From Mycobacterium sp. GA-1199 (GTDB lineage: Bacteria; Actinomycetota; Actinomycetes; Mycobacteriales; Mycobacteriaceae), in assembly GCF_001500045.1 (NCBI RefSeq), contig NZ_LQIX01000011.1, forward strand, positions 1-64,000: a stretch of 64,000 bases of DNA. Direction: 5' to 3'. Position 1 is the stretch's first letter. Each line of letters starts with the position of its first letter. Shown piece by piece: positions 47,195 to 56,642 of this stretch. The notes under the pieces are model-generated. The model did not search any database, was not told the DNA's origin, and saw nothing but the letters and a program-made list of their open reading frames with translations. The position numbers and the translations under genes are program-made.

Positions 47195-47485
47195 GTGACA
47201 TCGACCAACAACCGGACGCGACGCTTCGTCGCCGCAGGTGCGTTCGCGGTGGCCGCCGTCGCGGCGCCGCTCGCCGCCTCCGTGCTGTCCGAATCCGATG
47301 CAGCCCCGCCGCTCAGCCAGTGCCTGGCGTGGTTCGGGAACAAGGAGGACGGCCGCTGCCTCGGCGTCTCCAATGGCAACGGCATCAACGTCGGCACGCC
47401 CGATATCGGCCTCAATCAGGGGCAGACCGGCATCAACACGGGCCCGTTGGTCCCGGGCCAGACGATCACCGACCCGTACCGCTAG
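47195..47485 (+). CDS. Small exported protein (DUF7155-like)
   Basis: A 96-residue protein with a signal peptide (TRRFVAAGAFAVAAVAAPLAA) and a short mature part with two cysteines (CLAWFGNKEDGRC) and a Gly/Asn-rich tail (GLNQGQTGINTGPLVPG). Similar small proteins are common in mycobacteria; function unknown. GTG 47195 is preferred because AGGAAGG sits 7 nt upstream; a GTG two codons earlier is too close to that site. Its stop overlaps the convergent next gene by 4 nt. Confidence 0.72.
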   Translation: MTSTNNRTRRFVAAGAFAVAAVAAPLAASVLSESDAAPPLSQCLAWFGNKEDGRCLGVSNGNGINVGTPDIGLNQGQTGINTGPLVPGQTITDPYR

Positions 47486-47736
47486 CGGACCTTTCTCACC
47501 TGCGCGGTCTCGGGCCCGATGATCTCGGTTCCGTTGTCGATCTCGGTCAACGTGATCATCGGTGGGTCCGGTGACACCCGGTCGGCGATCTTGCGTCGTC
47601 CGGCGTCGAGCACGGCTTTCGCCGCAGGGCTCTCGGTGACCGCCTTGTAGGTGCCGGCGATCTGCTCATATCGGCGGCGGCCGGCCTTCGAGCCGAGTAC
47701 ATAGCCGACACCCAATACGACGAAATACCCGATCAC
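47482..47736 (-). CDS. Small membrane-anchored protein (GRRRYEQ motif)
   Basis: An 84-residue protein beginning with one hydrophobic helix (MIGYFVVLGVGYVLGSKAG) followed by RRRYEQIAGTYK, then a soluble C-terminus. This pattern resembles small mycobacterial YtxH-like or 'GRRRY' membrane proteins of unknown function. GTG start with GGAAGGGA six bases upstream. It lies next to dnaG and tRNA-Asn, the Rv2342 neighbourhood. Confidence 0.75.
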   Translation of the reverse strand: MIGYFVVLGVGYVLGSKAGRRRYEQIAGTYKAVTESPAAKAVLDAGRRKIADRVSPDPPMITLTEIDNGTEIIGPETAQVRKVR

Positions 47737-47882
47737 AAGGTCCCTTCCAAAAACGGTGTGTTGCGTTCCATCCTGCCTGACGTACCTGAGAGCGCGAGCG
47801 GTGGCGGCGTATTGGCGGCGCCGCCGACACGTACGCTAGAGTCAACCCCCGTCCCGCACACAGCGTGCCGGCGGGAGAGCAG

Positions 47883-47955
<73 letters not shown>

Positions 47956-48028
47956 CAGCATTACCACTTTCGGGTTCTCCACCGTGTCGGGCCAACCCAT
48001 CTCAGCACGCACAGCGCATGATGGGCGG

Positions 48029-48400
48029 ATGGCTGATGCAGGCATCTGGATCGCGTGGGGCATCCCTACCCGCGGACGTGAAGTGCAAGCACTCGAATTC
48101 TTCCGGGAGTCCCTCGAGGGCTACGGTGCCCAGCTTCTGCGCGATGGGGCGATCGAGCGCTACGACGTCGCCGTACTGCGCCCTCAGAACATGGAACTCG
48201 GCGGGTTCGTCTTGATCCAAGGATCGCAGGAGCAGATAGACGCGCTGCGTCGGGACGGGGACTTCCAGCAATTCGTGACGCAGGTCCAACTGGTGGCCGA
48301 CAGCGTCGGAATGGTCGACGCATGGGTCAACGACGGCCTCGGCGATGCCTTCGATCTGTATGAGAAGGCACTACGCAAGGCAGGCCTGCTTTCCTCTTAG
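48029..48400 (+). CDS. Conserved hypothetical protein (ferredoxin-like fold possible)
   Basis: A 123-residue soluble protein. The pattern WIAWGIPTRGREVQALEFF ... GGFVLIQGSQEQIDALRRDGDF resembles small YciI- or dimeric alpha/beta-barrel-like proteins, as often annotated in actinobacteria. No catalytic residues are recognised. ATG 48029 was chosen from hydrophobic pattern and family look; an earlier ATG at 47984 would start just 28 nt after the tRNA. It stands alone, 73 nt after tRNA-Asn. Confidence 0.65.
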   Translation: MADAGIWIAWGIPTRGREVQALEFFRESLEGYGAQLLRDGAIERYDVAVLRPQNMELGGFVLIQGSQEQIDALRRDGDFQQFVTQVQLVADSVGMVDAWVNDGLGDAFDLYEKALRKAGLLSS

Positions 48401-48489
48401 GTGATAGCTCCTCTGTGAACCAGTAACGCAAAACCCCAGCACGGCGATGACTGCCCTGACAGTTGTTGCGAGTGGGACATCTGCCGGTT

Positions 48490-48518
48490 TTGCTGACACC
48501 CCCCATAACTGCTATTAC
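48490..48518 (+). promoter_or_regulatory. Weak sigma-A-type promoter before the DUF4185 gene
   Basis: TTGCTG (48490-48495) and TATTAC (48513-48518) are 17 bp apart, 40 nt before the ATG. Matches are three and four of six. The only other feature in this 158-bp gap is a C-run/G-run pair flanking the -10. Confidence 0.3.
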
Positions 48519-48558
48519 ATTGCTTCGACGGGCGGGGGATCTTTTTCGGAGGGCAAGC

Positions 48559-50865
48559 ATGGGCGCAGCAAGGTATGTCGGTCGTGTCGGGGGGCTGGCC
48601 ATCGCGTTGGGGGTGGGTACCGCGGTTGCCGTGGGACACGGCTTCGCAGTGGCAGACACCACCGACTCGCAATGGGACAAGTCCGCTAATTCGGAGTCCG
48701 CGACCGGCGGGCCGGGGGCCGCGACAGGGTCCGTGACGTCGGGTAGCGGTGCCACGACGTCCACGACGGGGTCGGCCTCGACGTCCACCTCGACCTCGGC
48801 GGGGAACGACAAGGACGATGACGACGAGGACGACGACAAAGAGCCGTCCGACTCGAGGACCCGGACCCGCACCGTGACCGGCGGTGTGACGGTCAGCGCC
48901 CAAACCAATACGGGGTCGTCGCGCGGTACCGCCGCCGAAGACGAAACCGGTGACGAGGAGGGCTCCACTCCGACAGCGGAATCACCGAAGTCCACGTCGA
49001 CACCGACAGCCGAGCCCACCGCGACACCGAGCCCCGAGCCCACTGCGACGCCGACCGTGGAGCCCACCGCTACGCCGACGGCAACACCGACAGCGACGCC
49101 GACGGCCGTGCCGTCACCGACACCCTCCGCCGAGCGGAAGGCGAGCACCGAGTCCGCCAAGAATTTCGATACCGGTGAAGCGGGCCCGTCATCGCAATCG
49201 AAACCCGACGCAACCGCTGACGCCTCCACGCAAGAAGCGGGCACCACGACCGACACGGCTGCAACGCAGTCGCTTTCCGACCCCGCCTCGACGCTCCAGG
49301 AACCGGCCAAGTACGTGGTGTTCGCCGACGCACGGTCATTGGCGACGACGGCGATGAACAACGCGTCGCCGTTGATGCTCGCCTACCAGCCGACGACCGT
49401 GACGCCGGCGGCTCCTGCCAACCTGTTCACCGCGGTCACGAATCTGGTCACCAACACGATCAACTGGATACTGAACCCGCTGGCGGGAACGGTGCCGTCG
49501 TCACCCGCGCAGCCGCCGCTGATCTGGGGCTTGCTGGCGTTCGCGCGTCGGGAGTTCGAGAACTTCTTCGCGGCGCTGGCGGGGCGGCCCACCACCACGC
49601 CGATGGTGACCACCCCGACGATGATGCTGACGGACCCGATGGCCAGGATGGCGCTGACGGCCGCCGAACCCTTCACTCCGCTGTACTCGCCGTTCCCCAA
49701 CCCGCAGGTGAGCCCGTCGACGCAGTTCGTCTCCTGGGTGACCGGCCCCCACGCCTACCCCGGTAATCCGCTGCTGGCCAACACCGTCGACCGCTTCTCC
49801 GTCGGCGGCACTGACCTCGGGATCATGTGGGACAACGGCATTCTGGAGGACGATCCGAACACTCCGGAGATCGAACGCAGGCAGATCCTGATCGCCTTCG
49901 GGGACACATTCTTCGACGGCAATATGTCGCAAGACTGGCGGTCCAACATCATCATGCGAAGCGAGGACTGGTACCTCGCCAACGGCATGGAGATCCCCGA
50001 CGGCGAGTGGTACAACGGCAACATGTTCGGCGGCGCGCCGTTGGGCCCCGACGGCTACCCGACCCGCGCCAGGCAGGTCATCTTCCCCGAGGGCTTGCCC
50101 GCCGGAATCACGCTGATTCCGACAGCGGGGATCTCGGTGCCCGTGGAAGGCTCCAGGTACGGCACCATCCAATACGTGAGTTTCATGTCGGTGACCCAGT
50201 GGGGCGCACCGGGTAGCTGGACGACGAACTACTCGGCGATCGCCTGGTCCGACGATAACGGTGAAACCTTCCATGTCGCACCGGAAACCGTTCGCTACAA
50301 CCAACCGTGGAGCGGCAACCAGAACTTCCAGCAGATGGCGTTCGTGCGGCCCGGCGACGGATATGTCTACGTGTACGGCACCCCCAACGGCCGTCAGGGC
50401 GCGGCATACCTGGCGCGGGTACCCGAGCAGGACATCTTGGATTTGAGTAAGTACGAGTACTGGAACGGCAGCAGCGCCTGGGGTGGGGCTCCGGCCGGTT
50501 GGGTGAAGAACAACCCATCCGCGGCCACGGTCGTGTTTGGGGTCGAGCAGGGTGCTTGCGGTGCCGCCGCTGAAGGCAACCAGGTCAGCGAAATGTCCGT
50601 GCAGTACAACAAACAGCTGAACAAGTACGTCGTGCTGCACGGCGACCAGTTCAACAACATCGTGCTGCGGACATCCGACACCCCACAGGGCACCTGGTCG
50701 AAACCGAAGGTGTTGATGAAGCAACAACCGGGCGGGATCTACGCCCCGATGATGCATCCGTGGTCGCCGTCGACTCAGGGCACCGGTACGGATCTGTACT
50801 GGAACCTCTCGGTGTGGGACTCCTACAACGTGGTGATGATGAAGACGGACCTGAGCAAGGTGTGA
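48559..50865 (+). CDS. Exported Thr/Pro-rich protein with DUF4185-like domain
   Basis: A 768-residue protein. A signal-like N-terminus (RYVGRVGGLAIALGVGTAV, cleavage near AVAD) is followed by about 220 residues of low-complexity Ser/Thr/Asp sequence. This includes an acidic DDDDEDDDKE run and a TPTAEPTATPSPEPTATPT-type repeat near residues 150-195. A C-terminal half (about 400-768) with TDLGIMWDNG, GDTFFDGNMSQDW and WSDDNGETF resembles the five-bladed propeller-like DUF4185 fold seen in mycobacterial and actinobacterial exported proteins, possibly glycosidase-like. Enzyme activity is unproven. GGAGGG precedes the ATG. The next small exported gene starts one base after the stop. Confidence 0.82.
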   Translation: MGAARYVGRVGGLAIALGVGTAVAVGHGFAVADTTDSQWDKSANSESATGGPGAATGSVTSGSGATTSTTGSASTSTSTSAGNDKDDDDEDDDKEPSDSRTRTRTVTGGVTVSAQTNTGSSRGTAAEDETGDEEGSTPTAESPKSTSTPTAEPTATPSPEPTATPTVEPTATPTATPTATPTAVPSPTPSAERKASTESAKNFDTGEAGPSSQSKPDATADASTQEAGTTTDTAATQSLSDPASTLQEPAKYVVFADARSLATTAMNNASPLMLAYQPTTVTPAAPANLFTAVTNLVTNTINWILNPLAGTVPSSPAQPPLIWGLLAFARREFENFFAALAGRPTTTPMVTTPTMMLTDPMARMALTAAEPFTPLYSPFPNPQVSPSTQFVSWVTGPHAYPGNPLLANTVDRFSVGGTDLGIMWDNGILEDDPNTPEIERRQILIAFGDTFFDGNMSQDWRSNIIMRSEDWYLANGMEIPDGEWYNGNMFGGAPLGPDGYPTRARQVIFPEGLPAGITLIPTAGISVPVEGSRYGTIQYVSFMSVTQWGAPGSWTTNYSAIAWSDDNGETFHVAPETVRYNQPWSGNQNFQQMAFVRPGDGYVYVYGTPNGRQGAAYLARVPEQDILDLSKYEYWNGSSAWGGAPAGWVKNNPSAATVVFGVEQGACGAAAEGNQVSEMSVQYNKQLNKYVVLHGDQFNNIVLRTSDTPQGTWSKPKVLMKQQPGGIYAPMMHPWSPSTQGTGTDLYWNLSVWDSYNVVMMKTDLSKV

Positions 50866-50866
50866 T

Positions 50867-51331
50867 GTGTTGAGAGTCGTGCTCGCCGCCATGCTGATCG
50901 CGTTGATCAGCGCACCGGTCGCGTGCGCGGATCCTGGACCGCCGCCGCCAACCGGTCAGTGCACCGCCGACCTCGAGGGCGCCAGGACGCAGTCGCCGGG
51001 CGCGGATACCGTTTCGGTGTGCCGAGGCGGCGCGTGGCAGGATGTGACCGGTCCGCAGCCGCCCGCCGACCGCTGGTTGAGCCAGGCGTCTGGGTTGAGA
51101 CTGCACGGACAGGGCATGCGTAATCCGGACGTGGCAGCGGGCAAATGGGTTGGGACACCGCGGGACTCGAGCACGACGTGCCGCGCCCAACAGCAGGTGG
51201 TCGTCAGCCCCGGTGAGCTCAGCACACCGTCGACCGTCGAAGGGAATCCTGGCCAGCCGCTGCAGTTCGACGTACCGCCGAGGATGTTTCTCATCGAATT
51301 GAGCGGCGACTGCCTATGGACGCGGAGCTGA
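50867..51331 (+). CDS. Small secreted protein, function unknown
   Basis: A 154-residue protein with a short signal peptide (LRVVLAAMLIALISAPVACAD) and a mature part with four cysteines and several Trp residues. No family recognised. The GTG start lies one base after the stop of the DUF4185 gene, so the two are probably translated together and may work together outside the membrane. Confidence 0.72.
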   Translation: MLRVVLAAMLIALISAPVACADPGPPPPTGQCTADLEGARTQSPGADTVSVCRGGAWQDVTGPQPPADRWLSQASGLRLHGQGMRNPDVAAGKWVGTPRDSSTTCRAQQQVVVSPGELSTPSTVEGNPGQPLQFDVPPRMFLIELSGDCLWTRS

Positions 51332-51561
51332 ACCAAAATCTCGCTTCCCGCGATCGTTCTCCCTGGTGACAGCAATCGGAAGTTGCCACATGCAACAACG
51401 GCGAACCGACGTTGTGGAACCAGCTCCAACGGATCCGACCAGGCGGACAATCTGTTGCGGCGGCGAACGGTCTGACTGATCCGGGAGCTGCACACATGCG
51501 GCTCCCTAGACCGGCCACGCTCTCGCGGCCGAAGTATCGGATGCGCACAAAGGGGATCGAA

Positions 51562-51951
51562 ATGTCCGAGCAGGAAAACAAGGAACTCATCCGACGCGGG
51601 TACGAGGCTTTCGCAACCGGAGACATGGAGTCGCTGATGAGTCTGTTCGACGACGACATCGAATGGGTTCAGCCCGGCGAGAGCGTTGTCAGCGGCACTT
51701 ACCACGGCAAGACGGAATTGATGGAGTACCTCGGCCGACTTGCGCAGCGGCCGATCACCATCAGGGTCGACCAGATGATCGCCGAGGGGGACACCGTCGT
51801 CGCACTCACGGAGATCAGCGTCGACGGCCAAATCGGCCGGGACGCAGACGTATTCACGGTTCGTGGCGGGAAGACAACCGCGGTGAGGATCCACGGCGAC
51901 ACCGCTCTGATGGAGCGCGTGTACGGGAAGAAGGAGCTGGCCGCGGGCTGA
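51562..51951 (+). CDS. SnoaL/NTF2-like protein
   Basis: A 129-residue protein with the NTF2 fold pattern: helix NKELIRRGYEAFATGDMESLM, then LFDDDIEWVQPGE and later strands (VVALTEISVDGQIG, DVFTVRGGKTTAVRIHGD). Such proteins act as ketosteroid isomerases, epoxide hydrolases, dehydratases or have no known activity; the pocket cannot be read here. ATG 51562 has AAAGGGG upstream; an ATG 21 nt earlier is less well placed. It is separated from the preceding gene by 230 bp without other features. Confidence 0.8.
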   Translation: MSEQENKELIRRGYEAFATGDMESLMSLFDDDIEWVQPGESVVSGTYHGKTELMEYLGRLAQRPITIRVDQMIAEGDTVVALTEISVDGQIGRDADVFTVRGGKTTAVRIHGDTALMERVYGKKELAAG

Positions 51952-52007
51952 ACGCCCCTTGCAGGATGGCTCGTCGTCACGTGGCGGCGGGCCGTCCCGC
52001 CGCGGCG

Positions 52008-52316
52008 TCAGGCGCCGCAGTAGATGGGCGTCCCGGTGAACAGGTCTCTACCGCAGATGGCGCCGGGCGCCGGCGGCGGCGCGGGATAGAGGCGACCGCT
52101 CTCGTCGATGAGGTCGTTGCCCTGATACCGGTACCGGTGGCAGACGTTCCAATCCCAGTCCAGGTTGCGGTCCGACGCTGCCGAGGGCGGCGTCTGGCCG
52201 GGGCACCAGCTGAACCAGTAGTAGTCGGCACCGGCGCCGCTCGCCAATCCCAATCCGGCCAGCGCGAGACCGCCGGATACCGTCGCTGCTGCGGCGAATC
52301 GCGAAATTTGTTTCAT
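52008..52316 (-). CDS. Small secreted Cys-rich protein
   Basis: A 102-residue protein with a Sec signal peptide (FAAAATVSGGLALAGLGLA, then GAD). The mature part contains the pattern FSWCPGQ ... DWDWNVCH ... ICGRDLF, with four cysteines, seen in many small mycobacterial secreted proteins of unknown function. It is 66 nt downstream of the acyl-CoA oxidase gene on the same strand. Confidence 0.78.
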   Translation of the reverse strand: MKQISRFAAAATVSGGLALAGLGLASGAGADYYWFSWCPGQTPPSAASDRNLDWDWNVCHRYRYQGNDLIDESGRLYPAPPPAPGAICGRDLFTGTPIYCGA

Positions 52317-52382
52317 GATCGCTTCCTTTGTCGTGAGGTGCGATCAAGTACAGGCCTACTGAGCGGCTACCGATCCCAAGAA

Positions 52383-54356
52383 TTACTTCGGTTCGATCGT
52401 TCCCGAGCTGATCGCGTTCTGCTCGGTGTGCTCGTCGGCGTCGGGGATGCGCTCGGGATGCAGCATCTCCGCGTAACGCAACTGTTCGGGGATGCCGAAG
52501 CCGTCGACGAGAAGCTCGGCGTTCGGGCGCAGCGTCCGGCAGCGTTCGTTGATGCCACGGGTGACGGCCTTCGCGCGTTCGGTCGAGATGAACCTGTGCT
52601 CGATGAACCACGCTCGGTCCTTTTCGATCACCGACAGCGCGTACAGATCGCACACCATGTTCAGGATTTTGCGCGCCTCTTCGTCCTCGCACGCATCGAT
52701 GCCGGCGACGAAGGCTTCCAGGATCACCCGGTCGATGTGGGCCTGGGCGCAGTGCAGCACGTGGTCCTGCACCGCGTTGAACGCGTCGAACTCGCTCATC
52801 TCCTTCGACTTGCCCTGTAGCCGGCGCGCCACCGTGGAGAGCATGTATTCCTCGCGGTCCTCGAACATCTTGACCTGGGTGCCGCGGTTGAACAGGCTGC
52901 CTTCCTCCTCGTTGTCCTGCCGGGTGTCGAGGATCGTCTGCATGATCGTCTCGGCCGCAGTGCGTTTGAGCACCCGTTCACCGGCGAAGTTCGCGGCGAA
53001 CCGCACCCATTCGACCGGGCTCATGCTCTTGACGTCGTCGGCGTACGCGGTGAGCAGTTGCTTGGCCACCAATTGCGTCAGGACGTGGTTGTCGCCCTCG
53101 AAGGTGGTGAACACGTCGGTGTCGGCTTTCAACGCGATCAGGCGGTTCTCGGCCATGTAGCCCGCGCCGCCGCAGGCCTCGCGAGCCTCCTGGATCGCGC
53201 GGGTGGCGTGCCACGTGTTGGCGGCCTTCAGCCCGGCCGCGCGGCCCTCGAGCTCACGCTGCTCCTCCGGGTCGGGATCCTCGGCGCTCTGCAGGTCATG
53301 GCATTTGGCGACGAGTTCGTTCTGCGCGAACTGCAGCGCATACGATTCGGCGATCAGCGGCAGCAGCCGGCGCTGATGCACCAGGTAGTCCATGATGACC
53401 ACCTCGTGGTCCTCGCCCGGTGCCTCGAACTGCCTGCGCTGCAAGCCGTATCGCGTGGCGATGTCGAGTGCGACGCGGGCCGCGGCCGCCGCGCTGCCGC
53501 CCACCGTGACCCGGCCCCGAACCAGGGTGCCGAGCATGGTGAAGAATCGGCGGCCGGGGCTCTCGATCGGTGAGCTGTAGGTGCCGTCGGGCGCGACGTC
53601 GCCGTATCTGTTGAGCAGGTTCTCCCGCGGGACGCGGACCTTGTCGAACTGGATCCGGCCGTTGTCGACGCCGGGCAGACCACCCTTGTAGTGGCAGTCC
53701 GACGTCGTCACCCCGGGCAGGTCGTTGCCGTCGTCGTCGCGAATCGGCACCAGCACGCAGTGCACACCGTGGCCCTGCCCGTCGGGAGTGATCAGCTGGG
53801 CGAAAACGGCGGCGATGCGGGCGGTCTCGGCGGCCCCGCCGATGTAGTCCTTGCGCGCGGTCGGTGTCGGGGAGTCGACGACGAACTCCTCGGTGGCCGG
53901 ATCGTAGGTGGCGGTGGTCTCCAACGCCTGCACATTGCTGCCGTGACCGGTCTCGGTCATCGCGTAGCAGCCCAGGAGCTCACAGTCGATGATCGGCTTG
54001 ACGTACTTCTCATGGTGTCGCTCGGTGCCGAGGTTCTCGATGGCCCCGCCGAACAGCCCCCACTGCACACCGGCTTTCACCATCAGCGACAAATCGCTCA
54101 TCGCCAGCATCTCGATCTGGGTGACGGCCGCACCGACGTCGCCGTTGCCGCCGTGCTCCTTCTTGAAGCCGTCCTCGGCGGCCCCCATGGCCGCCATGAT
54201 CTTGAGCTGTTCCGCCACCTTCGTACGGGCGATGACGGTGTTGGGGGTGTAGTGCGGTCGGAAGATCTCGTTGGAGAGCTCCTCGCGCATCCGGTTCTTC
54301 ACATCGCGCCAACGGCCGTCGAGCGCGTTGCGCAGATGTTCCGCAGTGGTGGTCAT
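52383..54356 (-). CDS. Acyl-CoA oxidase/dehydrogenase family protein
   Basis: A 657-residue FAD enzyme of the acyl-CoA oxidase (ACOX) type, longer than ordinary acyl-CoA dehydrogenases. Visible: FKKEHGGNGDVGAAVTQ, the flavin-binding CYAMTETGHGSNVQALETTATYD split segment, FDKVRVPRENLLNRYGDV, and the C-terminal acyl-CoA oxidase region with CGGAGYMAENRL. It should oxidise acyl-CoA to enoyl-CoA with O2 or an electron acceptor; chain length unknown. ATG 54356 gives MTTTAEHLRNALDGRWRDVK; 11 extra upstream residues are possible but less likely. It is divergent from the VIT1/CCC1 gene. Confidence 0.88.
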   Translation of the reverse strand: MTTTAEHLRNALDGRWRDVKNRMREELSNEIFRPHYTPNTVIARTKVAEQLKIMAAMGAAEDGFKKEHGGNGDVGAAVTQIEMLAMSDLSLMVKAGVQWGLFGGAIENLGTERHHEKYVKPIIDCELLGCYAMTETGHGSNVQALETTATYDPATEEFVVDSPTPTARKDYIGGAAETARIAAVFAQLITPDGQGHGVHCVLVPIRDDDGNDLPGVTTSDCHYKGGLPGVDNGRIQFDKVRVPRENLLNRYGDVAPDGTYSSPIESPGRRFFTMLGTLVRGRVTVGGSAAAAARVALDIATRYGLQRRQFEAPGEDHEVVIMDYLVHQRRLLPLIAESYALQFAQNELVAKCHDLQSAEDPDPEEQRELEGRAAGLKAANTWHATRAIQEAREACGGAGYMAENRLIALKADTDVFTTFEGDNHVLTQLVAKQLLTAYADDVKSMSPVEWVRFAANFAGERVLKRTAAETIMQTILDTRQDNEEEGSLFNRGTQVKMFEDREEYMLSTVARRLQGKSKEMSEFDAFNAVQDHVLHCAQAHIDRVILEAFVAGIDACEDEEARKILNMVCDLYALSVIEKDRAWFIEHRFISTERAKAVTRGINERCRTLRPNAELLVDGFGIPEQLRYAEMLHPERIPDADEHTEQNAISSGTIEPK

Positions 54357-54457
54357 GACTCGACCGTAGCCGTCCGCGCGCTCCCGCAAACTGTGATGTG
54401 GTAAACCCAGGCAATCCTCACTGGACCAGGCGAAATCCGTGGCGTTGAATCATCCTC

Positions 54458-55171
54458 ATGTCCGCCCCGACCGGAGTGCCGCACACCTCGACACATCGCC
54501 ACGCCGATGTGACCGGCGGCTGGTTGCGCGCTGCGACCTTCGGCGCCATGGACGGTCTGGTCAGCAATACCGCCCTCATCGCGGGGGTCGCCGCAGCGGC
54601 CGACCCCAACACCGTCGTCATCAGCGGCGTCGCGGGGCTGTTGGCAGGCGCGTTCTCGATGGCGCTGGGGGAGTACACCTCGGTGACCACCGCCAACGAA
54701 CAGATCGAATCCGAGGTACTGGTCGAGCGACGAGCCTTTCGCAAGCACCCGCAGGCCGAGAGGGCGGAACTGGTGGCGATGCTGATGGACATGGGCATGA
54801 CCCGCGATACCGCGCTCAAGGCCACCGACGAGGTCCATCGCGATGAGAACCGAGCCCTGAACTTCCACCTCGTCCAAGAGCTCGGCGTCGACCCCAGGGA
54901 GAAGCCTTCGCCGTGGGTCGCGGGTGGGTCGTCGTTCCTGATGTTCACGCTCGGCGCGATCATCCCGCTGATCCCGTACCTGCTCGGCTTCCACTCGCTG
55001 TGGGCAGGGCTGGCGTGTGGTGGCGTGGGCCTGCTCGTCGCGGGGGGTGTGGCCGCGCGTTTCACCGGGCGACCGATATGGTTCGCCTCCCTACGTCAGC
55101 TGGCATTCGGGACCCTGGCGATCGCCGCGACCTATGTCGTCGGACTGCTAGTGGGTACGTCCGTCACGTGA
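54458..55171 (+). CDS. VIT1/CCC1-family Fe/Mn transporter
   Basis: A 237-residue membrane protein of the VIT1/CCC1 group, which moves Fe2+ or Mn2+ out of the cytosol (into vacuoles in eukaryotes). Helix 1 contains ATFGAMDGLVSNTALIAGV, helix 2 AGLLAGAFSMALGEYTSV, and a cytosolic helical loop with acidic residues (EQIESEVLVERR, VHRDENRALNF) matches the family metal-binding domain. Three further helices close the protein. No IdeR-like box is seen upstream. The ATG lacks a clear ribosome site. Confidence 0.88.
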   Translation: MSAPTGVPHTSTHRHADVTGGWLRAATFGAMDGLVSNTALIAGVAAAADPNTVVISGVAGLLAGAFSMALGEYTSVTTANEQIESEVLVERRAFRKHPQAERAELVAMLMDMGMTRDTALKATDEVHRDENRALNFHLVQELGVDPREKPSPWVAGGSSFLMFTLGAIIPLIPYLLGFHSLWAGLACGGVGLLVAGGVAARFTGRPIWFASLRQLAFGTLAIAATYVVGLLVGTSVT

Positions 55172-55517
55172 GTTCGGCGGTCCCCGTCGTGACCTTGTCT
55201 GCTGAATCTCTGAAGGCGCCTCGCCGCCGCACGACTGTTCCCTCCGGGAGAAGCCAGGGAACTGCGAACGACGACGGCCGGCGGAGGACGTTTCCGACTA
55301 GCGGGTGCGCCGTCTGACCGCAGTCCCGTCCTAGCGTCATCGCATGTGGCGAAATCGCCTGGTAGACAAGGAGACAAGGTACGCCTGACGAGAGGTTGAC
55401 GATGTGACGTTGACAGGCTTCGCGAACATCGATCCCGCTGCCCACGACATTGGCGCACCCGGGGCAGGTGTTCGGGCTGGACTCGCTGCAGCTGAGTTGG
55501 GAGAACTGAGGAAGCCG
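55172..55517. other. Gene-free stretch between VIT1 and fadE genes
   Basis: 346 bp without a supported gene. It holds a tandem GACAAGG repeat (55365-55371 and 55373-55379), a small GGCGAAATCGCC hairpin, and short open frames on both strands, none of which has a good start or a recognisable product. It separates two convergent genes, so a terminator is expected but not clearly seen. Confidence 0.5.
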
Positions 55518-56642
55518 TCAGGCGGAGGCGCGGACCTGCGCCCGGAACAGCTGCTCGCGGTGATGGTCGGCGTCGCCGTAGAGTGCGGCGCCCACCCGGG
55601 CCCGGCGCAGGTACAGGTGTAGGTCGTGCTCCCAGGTGAAACCGATACCGCCGTGCAGTTGTAACGCCTCGCCGGCGAGCCTGTTGACCGCATCGGAGAC
55701 GTACGCCTTGGCCACGCTGGCGGCGTGGGCGCTGTCGTGGTGTTCACTGTCGAGGGCCATGGCGGCGAAGTACGTTGCGGCGGCACAGGATTGACTCCAG
55801 ATTCGCATGTCCGCGCACTTGTGTTTGACGGCCTGGAAGCTGCCGACCGCCCGGCCGAACTGAACCCTTTCCTTGACATAGGCCACCGTGACCTCGAGCA
55901 GCCGCTCGCCGATTCCGACCAGTTCGGCGCAGGTCAGCACCGCTGCAAGCTGGCCGGAGCGGGCGATGGACTCCTCGGCGGCCGCACCCTCGGCAAGCAC
56001 GGCCGTGCCCTCCAGCGTCACCCCGTCAAGCACGACGTCACAGAACCGGCGGGTCACGTCGAGCGTGTGCTGGCGCTCGATCTTCACACCGGTTGTCTCG
56101 GCGGGTACCAGAAAGCGCGCCGGGCGTCCGTCGAGGACCGAGTCGACCAGAAACGTCGCCGCCGAATCGGCGTCCTGCACCGATGCCTTCGCGCCGTTGA
56201 GCACATACCCGGAACCGTCCCGTGTGGCGGTGGTCTGGATTCCCGCCACCGACCAGGGCCGTCCAACCTCGGCGAACGCCCAGGTCGCCGTCTGCGCACC
56301 GGAGGCCAGCGCGGACAGCAGCTCCGCTCGACCCGCCACGGTCGAACGGGTGACCGCGTCTGCGACCACGGCGGTCGGCAGGAAGGGCGTACTCGCCAGT
56401 CCGCGACCCATTTCAACTGCGACCAAAGCCCATTCGATGACCTGCTGACCCAGCCCCCCGTCGGCCTCGGGAATGGCCAAGGCGGGCCAGCCCAGCTCGG
56501 CTCCCTTATGCCACAACTGCTGGTCGTAACCCGCCGGCCCATCGATCAACGCCCGGGCTGCCTCCACCGAGGACTGCCGCTCCAACAACTCCCGGGTGAC
56601 CTCGATCAGCCCCCGTTGCTCGTCGGTGAGGTCGAAATCCAC
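55518..56642 (-). CDS. Acyl-CoA dehydrogenase (FadE type, small subunit-like)
   Basis: A 374-residue acyl-CoA dehydrogenase. The N-terminus VDFDLTDEQRGLIEVTRELLER is typical. The C-terminal half carries ALQLHGGIGFTWEHDLHLYLRRA, where the family base or flavin contact lies. Mid-region flavin motifs are weak. In mycobacteria such divergent FadE pairs often form heterotetramers acting on sterol side chains (ChsE type, established for several), so it may pair with the neighbouring FadE. GTG 56642 has GGAGA just upstream. It shares a 118-bp divergent promoter region with that gene. Confidence 0.87.
   Translation of the reverse strand: MDFDLTDEQRGLIEVTRELLERQSSVEAARALIDGPAGYDQQLWHKGAELGWPALAIPEADGGLGQQVIEWALVAVEMGRGLASTPFLPTAVVADAVTRSTVAGRAELLSALASGAQTATWAFAEVGRPWSVAGIQTTATRDGSGYVLNGAKASVQDADSAATFLVDSVLDGRPARFLVPAETTGVKIERQHTLDVTRRFCDVVLDGVTLEGTAVLAEGAAAEESIARSGQLAAVLTCAELVGIGERLLEVTVAYVKERVQFGRAVGSFQAVKHKCADMRIWSQSCAAATYFAAMALDSEHHDSAHAASVAKAYVSDAVNRLAGEALQLHGGIGFTWEHDLHLYLRRARVGAALYGDADHHREQLFRAQVRASA

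Noticed and set aside
55164..55445. 93-codon minus-strand frame in the 55172-55517 gap
   Set aside because: Overlaps the end of the VIT1/CCC1 gene, has no ribosome site and no recognisable features.
55404..55622. 72-codon plus-strand frame running into the fadE gene
   Set aside because: Overlaps the 3' end of fadE by more than 100 nt and has no family features; probably chance.
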